From Montifringilla adamsi (taxonomy: Eukaryota > Chordata > Aves > Passeriformes > Passeridae), in NCBI GenBank assembly GCA_017590115.1, contig JAGGNK010008781.1:3205676-3269675 (forward strand): a stretch of DNA of 64,000 nt, read 5' to 3'. The notes under the pieces were generated by a model. The model did not search any database. It saw only the letters and a program-made list of their open reading frames with translations, and was not told the DNA's origin. Position numbers and translations under genes: made by a program. This document shows, in pieces, positions 48,301-53,645 of the stretch. The stretch's first letter is position 1. Each line of letters begins with the position of its first letter.

Positions 48301-50331
48301 GGGGGGATTTTTTTTCTATATAGTGTCCTTACTATAGTAACCCCAGAAATGTTTCTATGCCAGGATACTCACACCTGCCTAATGGAAAGTCTAAAATTAT
48401 ATCATACATAAGAAAAGATTGTATCAAAATAAGAGAGAGAGAAATCTTTAGCTTAATGATTCACTTGAGTAAATGAAACCTAAAATGAGGTCTCTGTTAC
48501 AGTGATCATAGATCTCATGAGCATACAAGGATCATTCCAGTTATATACAAAGGCTATACAAACAGTCTTTAAATTAAGAATACAACATACACAACCAACC
48601 ACCAGTTTTCTGATAACAATTTTTAAAAAATGTTAAAACTAACAGAGCAACTCCCGTTTAAAAAGGTGAGACGATACACTGGCAGAAGCATTTAGGAGTC
48701 TGAATTCAGGAAGGGCAGCCAAGTAATGTGGCACATCCCCAAGAGCACACGTAATTCCTGGCTGATCAGTGGCATTATGTGACTGCTTCTGTTCCTGCCT
48801 ATCACCACTCAGGAACAATCAATTATTGATGTATTTGCTTTCTAAAGATATAGCCCTGGACAGGGCAGAAGACCTGCATGGAAATCTCACACTCTTGGGT
48901 TTTATTTAGGATGACTAGAGCCCTTGAAGATACAGAGAGATAAGCTACAAATATGTTGTTAAACACAACATTGTGTTTTAAACAGTGGTAAAACATAATA
49001 GATTAAAACCTGGCAAAATAACCATTTTATCTTGGTACTGCCAAGATACTCCCACAGCATGCAAAGAGCTTGTTTACAAAAGAGCCCAGACAAAGAAAGC
49101 TGGAGCATAAATGTACCTTATCTTGACCAAGGAAATGGCAGAAAAGCTTGAATATTAGCAGAAGTTTTAATTAATCAATGAAAAGCAGACAGGGAAGTCT
49201 TACCAGCACTCGATCTCCAAGTTTGAGCTCCCTTTCTCCTTTCTTTAGTGATCCAGCTTCTGAGAGGTTTGATATAGATTCACTGGCAGTTTTGGAAAGA
49301 TTGCTAATCTGAGAAGGAGTTGCATGTTCCTTAGCAGCAAGGTGGGTTTTCTGTGGAATTCCTGAAGGGGGAAGTGCAGCAGTGGATGAGGACACTGCAC
49401 TAGCAGCTGATGTGGATGTTGGGGAGGTGGCTCTGGAAGCGTGAGCTGTCTGGGTACCGTTGGCTTCATCCTCTGTCACCACTTTCCTGCTCAGTTTGGA
49501 TGGCCTTGTGAATATTCCCCTCAGGGGTTCACACTGGAAATAGCGAACTCCAGCCACGGAGCCATCGTTCTTCCCGATGGGCTCGTCCAGGACAATCCCT
49601 GCCCACTGCCCCGGGGCAAACTGCGTTTCTCCCAGGAACTGGATGAAGCCGGGCTTGTTTCCATTGACCCAAACGCGCTCCCCGACCCTGAAATCGTCCA
49701 CAAACTCCTCGTGTGCATCTGCAGGGGCTGTGCTGGAGGTCTTCTCACTGGGAGCTGCTTTTTCTGCTAGAGCTGGAATCAAAGCACATTAAGAAACAAC
49801 GGGAATTAAATACACTGATATTCCAAAGAGCATCATTACTGAGATTCAATGTAACAACGTCCCTAATTAGGAGATCACAACTCCTCATTTTCTTGTGCAA
49901 ATGCTGTAATCTCTGGAAAAAAAGAATTCAGAATCTAAGGACAGAGACTCTGAATGCATTTAACGACGGTTTTGGTAAAAACCTCGTAAAAATCACAGGT
50001 CTGACTTCAAAAACTCCCAAAGAATTTCCATCATAACAAGGTTTGAGGAAAATTGCTTGGTTTCCAATTAGTAACCTTCAGATTTTTTCCAAGTTCTACA
50101 TGTAATTTTTTAAAATCTGAAATACAAGCAAAAATACATTGGTGGAAAGAGTAGAAATAGTGTATACTAAAGCATGCAAGGTATTTTTTGTCAGAAGATA
50201 AATAAGGGAATGATTAAGATATTTAACTATTCCTTACCAGCAGCAACAGGCGCAGGTGTTTTGAGCAATGTACTCCCGTGCTTGATAGTCTTTGAAGGAG
50301 CCTTCAGTCCACTTGGTTTTAACATACTCAT
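148..50331 (-). CDS. CLIP1: CLIP1 (CLIP-170) complete spliced coding sequence, 26 coding exons
   Basis: CLIP-170 tracks growing microtubule plus ends. In the known family the CAP-Gly head binds tubulin and EB1 C-termini, the long parallel coiled coil dimerises, and the zinc-knuckle tail binds dynactin p150 or folds back on the head. All these parts are present in order: CAP-Gly 1 (about residues 59-126, GKNDG at 98-102), CAP-Gly 2 (about 213-282, GKNDG at 253-257), a Ser-rich basic segment (about 310-335), coiled coil from about 340 to 1,370, and two zinc knuckles (C1388-C1402 and C1428-C1441) ending in DDETF. The exons sum to 4,344 nt (1,447 residues) with the 11- and 35-residue cassettes and without the 744-codon exon, or 2,191 residues with it. 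The 11-residue insert falls at residues 457-467, as I remember it for human. The start ATG has A at -3. No frameshift or premature stop is seen. Exon joins come from phase, splice sites and remembered human protein, not transcripts. Confidence 0.97.
371..1001 (-). other. CLIP1: CLIP1 intron C25-C26
   Basis: A 631-bp intron with donor G|GTACAA and acceptor ttgcag. I see no other feature in it. Confidence 0.9.
1002..1126 (-). CDS. CLIP1: CLIP1 coding exon C25: end of the coiled coil
   Basis: 125 nt, residues 1333-1373 plus two bases of residue 1374. It begins [18 protein letters not shown] and ends [17 protein letters not shown] is the CLIP-170 hallmark just before the tail, nearly identical to human as I remember it. 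The acceptor is ctcctag and the donor is ACAG|GTACAA. The split AG+T codon joins to the Ser of the tail exon, giving YDSEEES where human has YDSDDQ. The last heptads of the rod and a short acidic linker lie here. Confidence 0.97.
1127..1977 (-). other. CLIP1: CLIP1 intron C24-C25
   Basis: An 851-bp intron between the 47-nt exon and exon C25. Donor CAG|GTATTG, acceptor ctcctag. Nothing further recognised. Confidence 0.88.
1978..2024 (-). CDS. CLIP1: CLIP1 coding exon C24: 47-nt linker exon
   Basis: 47 nt completing Gly1317 (G+GT) and then encoding [15 protein letters not shown] to residue 1332. The acceptor is cctttaaag and the donor is AAGCAG|GTATTG. Family homology is weak here, but the length equals that of the human segment between SG and IDFLN (16 residues in both, from memory), and phases match both neighbours. 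It is part of the acidic linker near the end of the rod. Skipping it would break the frame, so it should be constitutive. Confidence 0.9.
2134..2293 (-). CDS. CLIP1: CLIP1 coding exon C23: late coiled coil and PS-rich linker
   Basis: 160 nt, residues 1264-1316 plus one base. It starts [18 protein letters not shown] and continues with a strong heptad pattern ([18 protein letters not shown]). It then breaks into a short non-helical stretch, PLAVMSPSG, that interrupts the rod before the IDFLNS segment. The acceptor is cttccag and the donor is TCAG|GTAAAG. The first half is close to human CLIP-170 and the linker is divergent. Confidence 0.96.
2556..2673 (-). CDS. CLIP1: CLIP1 coding exon C22: coiled coil
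   Basis: 118 nt, completing Arg1224 and encoding [20 protein letters not shown] through LEKLRHE (residue 1263). ASLQKSI-TSAL-T-KD-ELEKLR is conserved with human CLIP-170. Two acceptor AGs sit two bases apart (tttag|ag|aatcg). Only the first keeps the frame with exon C21. The donor is CATGAG|GTAAAT. Pure coiled coil with regular Leu spacing. Confidence 0.96.
4567..4620. repeat. Purine-rich GA tract
   Basis: About 54 bp of almost uninterrupted purines (A and G, with a single C at 4605) on the plus strand, so polypyrimidine in the CLIP1 pre-mRNA. Low-complexity intronic sequence. Confidence 0.85.
5333..5356. repeat. (TA)12 microsatellite
   Basis: Twelve uninterrupted TA units, flanked by an A/T-rich stretch. 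Likely length-polymorphic. Confidence 0.95.
7294..7346 (-). CDS. CLIP1: CLIP1 coding exon C21: coiled coil
   Basis: 53 nt encoding [17 protein letters not shown] (1207-1223) plus two bases of Arg1224. This is essentially identical to human CLIP-170 as I recall it. Acceptor ttttag, donor AAGAG|GTAAGC. A short exon far from its neighbours (4.6 and 3.9 kb introns) but with strong splice sites. Its length is not a multiple of three, so it should be constitutive. Confidence 0.96.
7347..11274 (-). other. CLIP1: CLIP1 intron C20-C21 (3.9 kb)
   Basis: A 3,928-bp intron, GC-richer between about 8.1 and 10.7 kb. Frames stay open on both strands there (for example 9139-9870 minus and 9262-9867 plus), but neither product resembles a known family and both are probably chance. 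No repeat recognised. Confidence 0.87.
11275..11398 (-). CDS. CLIP1: CLIP1 coding exon C20: coiled coil
   Basis: 124 nt. One base completes Phe1165. The exon then encodes [20 protein letters not shown] and ends with [22 protein letters not shown] (to residue 1206, quoted in overlapping parts). The block [20 protein letters not shown] is a CLIP-170 signature. The HHHK at the end replaces human SHQ from memory, one residue longer. The acceptor is gctcgcag and the donor is CACAAG|GTAGAG. The exon sits in a local CpG-rich patch (about 11,210-11,640) that includes a NotI-type site. Confidence 0.96.
11399..14054 (-). other. CLIP1: CLIP1 intron C19-C20 (2.7 kb)
   Basis: A 2,656-bp intron. The first part in transcription order is AT-rich and the end is CpG-rich next to exon C20. 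No RNA gene or mobile element recognised. Confidence 0.87.
14055..14161 (-). CDS. CLIP1: CLIP1 coding exon C19: coiled coil
   Basis: 107 nt, residues 1130-1164 plus two bases. It encodes [20 protein letters not shown] and continues with [15 protein letters not shown]. The [15 protein letters not shown] stretch is conserved with human. The acceptor is tttaag and the donor is GAATT|GTAAGT, an unusual exon end (TT) paired with an otherwise perfect GTAAGT. The split codon TT+C gives Phe1165. Confidence 0.96.
14162..15180 (-). other. CLIP1: CLIP1 intron C18-C19
   Basis: A 1,019-bp intron. Nothing beyond the splice sites recognised. Confidence 0.87.
15181..15318 (-). CDS. CLIP1: CLIP1 coding exon C18: coiled coil
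   Basis: 138 nt, phase 0 to phase 0, 46 codons (1084-1129 without the giant exon, 1828-1873 with it). It starts [20 protein letters not shown] and ends [26 protein letters not shown] is shared with human CLIP-170. In human, as I remember it, this segment directly follows the segment encoded here by exon C16, which implies that exon C17 is skipped in the usual isoform. Acceptor atatccag, donor AATGAA|GTAATC. Confidence 0.96.
15319..16451 (-). other. CLIP1: CLIP1 intron C17-C18
   Basis: A 1,133-bp intron downstream of the giant exon. Reading on from that exon meets an in-frame TAG at 16,439-16,437. An AATAAA lies at 16,197-16,192 on the minus strand, so an alternative terminal exon here cannot be excluded. 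Confidence 0.85.
16452..18683 (-). CDS. CLIP1: CLIP1 coding exon C17: 744-codon coiled-coil cassette exon
   Basis: A single uninterrupted exon of 2,232 nt, 744 codons, phase 0 at both ends. It begins after a good acceptor (tttctttag) with [20 protein letters not shown] and ends VVQKPE before GAG|GTATTG, a weak donor at +4 to +6. It is heptad coiled coil throughout, rich in Leu, Glu, Lys and Gln. It has one Trp and only two Pro, one near each end. It has no catalytic or globular domain. If included, it goes between residues 1,083 and 1,084 and lengthens the rod by about 110 nm (744 x 0.1485 nm). It is absent from the standard human CLIP-170 as I remember it. The long open frame and helical composition make it surely coding. 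Whether it is a cassette or an alternative last exon is not settled by sequence. Confidence 0.9.
18684..19690 (-). other. CLIP1: CLIP1 intron C16-C17
   Basis: A 1,007-bp AT-rich intron upstream of the giant exon. Donor AGA|GTAAGT is strong. Nothing else recognised. Confidence 0.87.
19691..19906 (-). CDS. CLIP1: CLIP1 coding exon C16: coiled coil
   Basis: 216 nt, 72 codons, phase 0 to 0, residues 1012-1083. It starts [20 protein letters not shown] and ends [16 protein letters not shown]. This corresponds to the human segment that ends ELEELRKQADKAK, from memory. Acceptor ttccaccag, donor GCCAGA|GTAAGT (consensus). Its strong donor can join either exon C17 or exon C18 without changing frame. 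Confidence 0.95.
19996..20161 (-). CDS. CLIP1: CLIP1 coding exon C15: coiled coil
   Basis: 166 nt. One base completes Arg956. The exon then encodes [20 protein letters not shown] and ends [11 protein letters not shown] (residue 1011). LTKANE and KAEQSQQE are conserved with human CLIP-170. Two AGs lie four bases apart at the acceptor (ctttccag|gcag|ttgg). Only the first keeps the frame and matches the human spacing after LKER. Donor GACATG|GTAAGA. The intron to C16 is only 89 bp. Confidence 0.95.
20162..20744 (-). other. CLIP1: CLIP1 intron C14-C15
   Basis: 583 bp. No feature other than splice sites. Confidence 0.87.
20745..20901 (-). CDS. CLIP1: CLIP1 coding exon C14: coiled coil
   Basis: 157 nt. 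Two bases complete Glu904, then [20 protein letters not shown] and on through [20 protein letters not shown] to ELRLKE plus two bases of Arg956. The [26 protein letters not shown] block is nearly identical to human. Acceptor tttgctcag, donor GAAAG|GTATTT (weak at +4 to +6). Confidence 0.96.
20902..21502 (-). other. CLIP1: CLIP1 intron C13-C14
   Basis: 601 bp. No feature other than splice sites. Confidence 0.87.
21503..21586 (-). CDS. CLIP1: CLIP1 coding exon C13: coiled coil
   Basis: 84 nt. Two bases complete Glu876, then [20 protein letters not shown] and QLKSSLT, plus one base of Glu904. This aligns with human [21 protein letters not shown] as I recall it. Acceptor ttgcctag, donor TGACTG|GTAAGG. 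The flanking phases (1 and 1) would let it be skipped without a frameshift, but I see no sign that it is. Confidence 0.95.
21819..21876 (-). CDS. CLIP1: CLIP1 coding exon C12: coiled coil
   Basis: 58 nt: [19 protein letters not shown] (residues 857-875) plus one base of Glu876. Human has KEKFAEASEEAVSVQRSMQ at this point, from memory. Acceptor tttttcag, donor TGCAAG|GTATGT. A small exon that joins C13 in phase. Confidence 0.94.
21877..22778 (-). other. CLIP1: CLIP1 intron C11-C12
   Basis: 902 bp. The part around 22,380-22,560 has an octamer-like ATGTAAAT and several TAAT cores. This is suggestive of a conserved non-coding element but unproven. Confidence 0.8.
22779..22895 (-). CDS. CLIP1: CLIP1 coding exon C11: coiled coil
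   Basis: 117 nt, 39 codons, phase 0 to 0, residues 818-856. It starts [20 protein letters not shown] and ends [12 protein letters not shown]. It corresponds to human ASSITRELQGRELKL and EKELQIL from memory. Two acceptor AGs five bases apart are present (ttgttag|gccag|taat). The first is chosen because it keeps the frame and restores the conserved ASxxxxELQG. Donor TTTTG|GTGAGT. Confidence 0.94.
22896..24033 (-). other. CLIP1: CLIP1 intron C10-C11
   Basis: 1,138 bp. The frame of exon C10 stays open for 65 codons past its weak donor, to a stop at 23,838-23,836, and encodes a hydrophobic run. An AATAAA on the minus strand lies at 23,240-23,235. Confidence 0.85.
24034..24978 (-). CDS. CLIP1: CLIP1 coding exon C10: 315-codon coiled-coil exon
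   Basis: 945 nt, phase 0 to 0, residues 503-817. It starts [20 protein letters not shown] and contains [33 protein letters not shown], and [20 protein letters not shown]. It ends KGDGISQ. It is very close to human CLIP-170 and is the core of the rod. The acceptor is gatcatag. The donor, AGCCAG|GTTTGT, is weak for a constitutive exon. Reading through it would add 65 residues. The exon could be skipped in frame, but this would remove a third of the canonical rod. Confidence 0.97.
24979..26283 (-). other. CLIP1: CLIP1 intron C9-C10
   Basis: 1,305 bp with a short (TG)n(TA)n microsatellite at 25,669-25,689. Nothing else recognised. Confidence 0.87.
25669..25689. repeat. (TG)n(TA)n microsatellite
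   Basis: About six TG units followed by four TA units, preceded by further alternating purine-pyrimidine sequence. Confidence 0.85.
26284..26388 (-). CDS. CLIP1: CLIP1 coding exon C9: 35-residue cassette exon
   Basis: 105 nt, 35 codons, phase 0 to 0, residues 468-502: [20 protein letters not shown], then [15 protein letters not shown]. It is practically identical to human residues 468-502 as I remember them, the segment missing from the shortest human isoform. An additional 35-residue insert is also reported in chicken CLIP-170 isoforms. The acceptor has a long pyrimidine tract ending ccactaacag. The donor is CTAGG|GTAATG. Two UGCAUG elements lie 73 and 269 bases upstream in the pre-mRNA. 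It adds coiled-coil length in the first third of the rod. Confidence 0.95.
26461..26466 (-). promoter_or_regulatory. UGCAUG (RBFOX-type) element upstream of the 35-residue exon
   Basis: CATGCA on the plus strand, so UGCAUG in the pre-mRNA, with 72 bases between it and exon C9. In established RBFOX splicing maps, sites upstream of a cassette exon tend to repress it. A second copy lies at 26,657-26,662. A function is inferred only from position. Confidence 0.4.
26603..26620. repeat. (TAAA)n microsatellite
   Basis: About four TAAA/AAAT units, a short A-rich tetranucleotide repeat. Confidence 0.8.
26657..26662 (-). promoter_or_regulatory. Second UGCAUG element upstream of the 35-residue exon
   Basis: CATGCA on the plus strand, 269 bases upstream of the acceptor of exon C9 in the pre-mRNA. 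Same reasoning as for the nearer copy, with weaker positional support. Confidence 0.3.
29676..29681 (-). promoter_or_regulatory. UGCAUG (RBFOX-type) element downstream of the 11-residue exon
   Basis: CATGCA on the plus strand, UGCAUG in the pre-mRNA, about 120 bases past the donor of exon C8. RBFOX sites within about 200-300 bases downstream of a cassette exon usually promote inclusion in muscle and neurons, which would suit the reported tissue-restricted 11-residue CLIP-170 insert. A further copy is at 28,964-28,969. Confidence 0.45.
29801..29833 (-). CDS. CLIP1: CLIP1 coding exon C8: 11-residue cassette exon
   Basis: 33 nt, 11 codons, phase 0 to 0: [11 protein letters not shown], residues 457-467. 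It is too short for ordinary ORF detection. It is identified by homology to the human insert [11 protein letters not shown] (residues 457-467 from memory), by its acceptor (actgatag) and donor (AAAAT|GTAAGA), and by exact phase fit between KGDLE and TQTKL. Chicken CLIP-170 isoforms with an 11-residue insert are described in the literature. The avian form is more basic at its start (RKR instead of QKS). It lies in the N-terminal third of the rod. Confidence 0.93.
29834..30887 (-). other. CLIP1: CLIP1 intron C7-C8
   Basis: 1,054 bp, AT-rich. A short CAAA repeat lies just upstream of the 11-residue exon. Nothing else recognised. Confidence 0.87.
30888..30948 (-). CDS. CLIP1: CLIP1 coding exon C7: coiled coil
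   Basis: 61 nt. One base completes Arg436, then [20 protein letters not shown] to residue 456. This matches human CLIP-170 exactly as I remember it. Acceptor ccccacag, donor CTAGAG|GTAAAA. Its phase-0 end is the splice point from which the 11- and 35-residue exons can be included or skipped. Confidence 0.96.
30949..31483 (-). other. CLIP1: CLIP1 intron C6-C7
   Basis: 535 bp. Only splice sites seen. Confidence 0.88.
31484..31587 (-). CDS. CLIP1: CLIP1 coding exon C6: coiled coil
   Basis: 104 nt, residues 402-435 plus two bases of Arg436. It starts [20 protein letters not shown] and continues [14 protein letters not shown]. It is almost identical to human CLIP-170. Acceptor ctgattag, donor GAAAAG|GTAACC. 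Confidence 0.96.
31588..31948 (-). other. CLIP1: CLIP1 intron C5-C6
   Basis: 361 bp. Only splice sites seen. Confidence 0.88.
31949..32146 (-). CDS. CLIP1: CLIP1 coding exon C5: start of the coiled-coil rod
   Basis: 198 nt, 66 codons, phase 0 to 0, residues 336-401. It starts [20 protein letters not shown], continues [20 protein letters not shown], and ends LVRDGHDR. It is essentially identical to human CLIP-170. The first 15 residues are the end of the Ser/basic linker and the rod heptads begin at about TTALQEAL. Acceptor ttgtgaag, donor GACCGG|GTGAGG. Confidence 0.97.
32147..35013 (-). other. CLIP1: CLIP1 intron C4-C5 (2.9 kb)
   Basis: 2,867 bp. The end near exon C4 is CpG-rich. No repeat or RNA gene recognised. 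Confidence 0.87.
35014..35230 (-). CDS. CLIP1: CLIP1 coding exon C4: end of CAP-Gly 2 and Ser-rich basic segment
   Basis: 217 nt. One base completes Arg263, then [20 protein letters not shown] finishes CAP-Gly 2. After [11 protein letters not shown] comes a basic, Ser-rich stretch, [20 protein letters not shown], ending SKPSRTGL (residue 335). In human CLIP-170 this region helps microtubule binding and is phosphorylated by several kinases (established knowledge). Acceptor ccttggaag, donor GGACTC|GTAAGC. The exon and its 3' flank are very CpG-rich compared with neighbouring introns. Confidence 0.97.
35231..36238 (-). other. CLIP1: CLIP1 intron C3-C4
   Basis: 1,008 bp, AT-rich in the middle. 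Nothing else recognised. Confidence 0.88.
36239..36363 (-). CDS. CLIP1: CLIP1 coding exon C3: core of CAP-Gly 2
   Basis: 125 nt, residues 222-262 plus two bases of Arg263. It starts [20 protein letters not shown] and contains [18 protein letters not shown], with the CAP-Gly signature GKNDG at 253-257 that binds EEY/F-type C-termini. It is identical to human as I remember it. Acceptor tgctttag. The donor, ACGAG|GTCAGT, has C at +3, a mild departure from consensus. CAP-Gly 2 is split across three exons. Confidence 0.97.
41340..41600 (-). mobile_element. Decayed endogenous-retrovirus-like fragment with primer-binding-site match
   Basis: On the minus strand 41,369-41,352 reads TGGCGCCCAATGTGAGGC. 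This matches the primer-binding site for tRNA-Lys1,2 at 16 of 18 positions, and one mismatch is a CpG-to-TpG change. The sequence before it in that orientation (to about 41,600) would be the LTR end and contains three related copies of a motif around TCTGGAATGGAC / ATTTTGCCAG. No gag, pol or env reading frame is seen, and no target-site duplication was found. The U5 end is not a clean CA. It lies in the same orientation as CLIP1. The assignment is tentative. Confidence 0.45.
41446..41462. repeat. (CAA)n repeat followed by A-rich tract
   Basis: Five CAA units running into A9 and further A/C-rich sequence, inside the retrovirus-like fragment. Confidence 0.85.
45821..45861. repeat. (TTTTG)n low-complexity tract
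   Basis: About 41 bp of T runs separated by single G, the last units being regular TTTTG pentamers. Confidence 0.88.
49204..49772 (-). CDS. CLIP1: CLIP1 coding exon C2: CAP-Gly 1 and first Ser-rich linker
   Basis: 569 nt. Two bases complete Ala32, and the exon runs to Leu221. After a Ser/Ala-rich lead comes [20 protein letters not shown] and the first CAP-Gly domain, with [20 protein letters not shown] (GKNDG at 98-102) and IFTRPSKL. A Ser/Thr/Pro-rich linker follows ([20 protein letters not shown]), then [20 protein letters not shown] leading into CAP-Gly 2. CAP-Gly 1 is nearly identical to human and the linker is divergent. Acceptor gattccag, donor GTGCTG|GTAAGA. Confidence 0.98.
49773..50237 (-). 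other. CLIP1: CLIP1 intron C1-C2
   Basis: 465 bp. Only splice sites seen. Confidence 0.9.
50238..50331 (-). CDS. CLIP1: CLIP1 coding exon C1: start codon and N-terminus
   Basis: 94 nt from the ATG at 50,331-50,329. It encodes [20 protein letters not shown] and ends TPAPVAA plus one base. The human N-terminus is [20 protein letters not shown] as I remember it, so this start is secure. A second ATG two codons later is less likely, since the first has A at -3 and matches the family. Donor GCTGCTG|GTAAGG. This basic, Pro-rich segment precedes CAP-Gly 1. Confidence 0.97.
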
Positions 50332-50354
50332 CTTTTTGCAATTATCCTGCTCGT
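50332..50354 (-). other. CLIP1: CLIP1 5' UTR part of exon 2
   Basis: 23 nt between a plausible acceptor (gttgctacag) and the start codon. The preceding pyrimidine content is modest. Exon 2 is therefore probably 117 nt, with the rest of the 5' UTR in a distant first exon. Confidence 0.65.
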
Positions 50355-53300
50355 CTGTAGCAACTATCTTTTTCCAAACATGGAGAAAATATATTGTTCA
50401 AACTTTTTCAACTCTGGAATAAACCTGTATATAAAAAGATCAGATATGAGCAAAGATCAGTGTTAATTCCTGCAGAAGATTTCTATATATACACAATCTG
50501 TGTATAAAATGCATTATAAAAAAATGTTTTCCAGTAGCAACCAGCAGCATTTCCAGCTCCCCATCTTTTCAAGGCCATATCCTATTAAAAACCTAAATCA
50601 TCAAAATAACTCACTTTGCTGAATGCTGCTGTATTTATCTTCAGATTTAAACTAAAAGGCTATTTTAAGAAAGAAAAACAAAGCCCTTAACAGCATAGCT
50701 AACATTACACACAGATTTAACTTCTGCACATACACAACTGCTTTCAGTCACATTTTTCCAGTGTTGCAACATCCCAACAAAACCAACTTGAGACTAGAGA
50801 AATAACAGCAACAGAAATCAAGACAGCCAGGAATTTCAGGATAAAAGGAATAAAGTTTCAAAAAGATTGGAACTGAAAAGCTTAAATTGTTTAAGAGTTA
50901 CACGATGACAAGTGAAAAGCAAAGAGCCACCCAGCTCTCTGTGACCTCAGCTCACAAGATACGCTGGCTCGCAGTCCCCACCGGTGCCCCAGCTAAGAGC
51001 AGGGACTCTTCCCAACGTTGCTAGGATAGAACTTGGAAGCCAGCTTGAAGCTTTTCAGGGAACTGTGTTTTGCCACAAGAGGCAATTTTTTTTCTGATTA
51101 AAAGCTTCAGAAAGGCTTTTTCATCTTTAATGAAAAATCTGTATTTTTTTTTTACCTCGAATGCGGATTCAAAGCCGAACTTTAAGGTGACTGCTCTCCC
51201 CTCTCTTCAAAGGAATAAACTATTCTGTGCGAACACAGCTTGGCTTTGTGCTGACTTTTACATGAGGCACTGCCAGAACAGCTACACCACTTCAACAGCA
51301 GCAGCACACACCTCAACAAAAACCTGAAGGGGAAAAGGAAAGGGGCACGCAGCGAGTTTGCTCAGCTGTTTGCTCAGAACACGTCAAACCAGAAGTACAA
51401 AGCAGGTCCCAGTCCTGCCCTTTACTCAGCACTCTGGCACCTGTCAGGACAGAAAGTTGGGCAGCTGCAGCCTCCCAGTGCCCAGGGGTGAAACTGGGAG
51501 CTCAGAACTCAGTTAAAGGTAAAACAAACCTGCCAGGAGAGACAGCTCTGCTGCAGCAAGAACTCAGGAGAACAAACCAATCCTGTCTTTGTGTGGCAGC
51601 CTAAGATTTATCCCTTCTGTACTATGAATTATTAATGAGAGTTCCTAAAAATCAATTCACTGCTTTGTGAACCTAAACACCAAAGTGAAACATTCCCTAT
51701 TTCAAGACCTGCCAGGCCAAATTCAAGGCATTTTCTAAGTCTGCAACAATGTTATATTTTAAAAAGCATGAATTACCACCTTGGATGTCATTGTGTTTGC
51801 TTACAATTTAAGCTCTGCTCCATCAAAATGATGAAGTGCTGGGAAGATTTCTGAACCGTTTTTTTTCTAGTGTTGCCAGAAGTTTGTCACCCACCTGCCT
51901 GCAGAGTTATCACTCTACATATTTCCTCATCTTTCCTTTTAAAAATCTTCTAAAACTGCACTTTGACCTTATACACCAAGGGCCTGAAAAGCCTTTTTTT
52001 CTCTCTTACAAATGTGCCCGCTTCCTCAGGCCACAGGCACTATTCCCTCTTCTCCAACTCCAGAATCTCCATGCTCACCTCCCTTACATTCCTCAACCCA
52101 TCAAAATCCATGAAACACAACAACTGTTCAAGATAAAGAAGGGTTCTGTGCAAATACAGAAACAGGGGAAGCATCATGGTCAGTCCTTTTCAGTTCACAG
52201 TCAGTGCCAAAAACCAAACTGATGGAAATTTGGGCCAAGGGGATCCTCCTTAAGGAAGATTTCTCCTAAAGCCTGGAAGCTGGAACTGTTCCCCAGCACT
52301 CTGCCATTCCTTTCCACACATCACCTCTTTTTTGACCCCCAAAGACCATTCCAGCCCCACCACAACTGCCCTGTGCAGGGACAAGTACAGCAAGAGCAAG
52401 CACACACTGCATTACCACCCAAATTAGACTCTGCCAGTTTCAGTTAATTATTTATTAATAGATGGTTAACAAGCCTCAGCTCAACAGAAAGTTAGAATGT
52501 TCTACCCCTGCATTTCTTGGCTCGGGGTACTCATTCATAGTTTAATCTTGCTCTCCACAGTCATGGGTTATGTATTTGCTGTGTCATTTGCTTTTCTCAA
52601 CACACAGGCCTTCAACTAGGCCAGAAGTAACACAATCCCTCCTGTCCTGGTTTCAGAGTTACTGAAATTGTAGCTTAATTCAGGCAAAATAAAAGCTAAT
52701 ATTATAGGCAACACTTTGTGATAAATGACTGCCTCACTGCAATAGTTAAAATGCATATTTTGGTCTTAGGGACAGGGCCTTTGGAGCAGCATTGCCTAAT
52801 GGAGCTCATAAAACACATACATTTGCATCAAGTGATTTTAAGCATTACATACTCCAACATATCCTAACAGGCTCCAGATGTCAATGATCTCACTTCAGTT
52901 CTCATGAAAGACAGCAGCTCACTGCTTGTCTCAATTTGTTCTTTCCTCCCTTGAATCTGTCTTAGCTCTCCTGAAAAAGGGTCCTTATAACCAACAGACA
53001 AAAATATTACTGTGTCCCAAAATATCCTGCCAAGAACCTAAGGAAAGGTCCAGAAAGCCTCTGATAATATATTCCACTGAAGTGTTCTACCAGTAACAAA
53101 ACTGAGCATAAAAAGATATTTTAAGCACAGGCTTTGCACCTGTGCCATTATTGGAAATATATGACTACACACAATATGAATTTTAACTGATTAATGAGAC
53201 TGTTATTCTCATTTACCTTTAAAAGACCTCTAAGTATTGCATGGATCAAGCAACAAGCTGGGAACTACTGGTTTAAGAAAATAAATCTAATGTGCTATGT

Positions 53301-53590
53301 GATAATAGATATTAATTCTGCTGGCAAGCTGATATTAAAAATAAAGAAATAAAATGTAGCCACGTAATTACAAAATTACAAAAGCAGAATATTTTCCAAC
53401 TGTCAAAAAAAAGGAATTCCTATAACAAAAAGAAAACAGCTGTCCAACATTCCTTTCAAGACTATTTTCAACAAATAGTAAATTTTAGTTCCAAAAAGAA
53501 CTAAATTAAATAAGAACATAGGGAGAAAAGCCTCAGCTCACTCTATTTAACCCCGTAGTCACAAGAAGAACTTAGGAGTACCAGTGGAGC

Positions 53591-53645
53591 CACAGAATAG
53601 TTTAGGTTGGAAAAGACCTCTAAGATAATTAAGTCCAGCTTTTCC
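53591..53645 (-). mobile_element. CR1 LINE 3'-end fragment
   Basis: Plus-strand CACAGAATAG, then TTTAGGTTGGAAAAGACCTC and TAAGATAATTAAGTCCAGC. This is the reverse complement of the well-known 3' end of avian CR1 elements (usually AGAATCA...GTTGGAAAAGACCTCTAAGATCATCGAGTCCAACC). Only about 55 bp is recognisable. It supports an avian source. Confidence 0.85.

Larger units (their letters stand above)
36364..49203 (-). other. CLIP1: CLIP1 intron C2-C3 (12.8 kb)
   Basis: 12,840 bp. It holds a retrovirus-like relic (about 41,340-41,600), a (CAA)n run and a T-rich TTTTG repeat (45,821-45,861). Small open frames on both strands are unrecognisable. No other gene seen. Confidence 0.87.

Noticed and set aside
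52643..52656. TGTCCTGGTTTCAG, which resembles the start of some avian LTRs
   Set aside because: Only 14 bases match what I remember. The following sequence diverges at once and no LTR end or duplication is seen.
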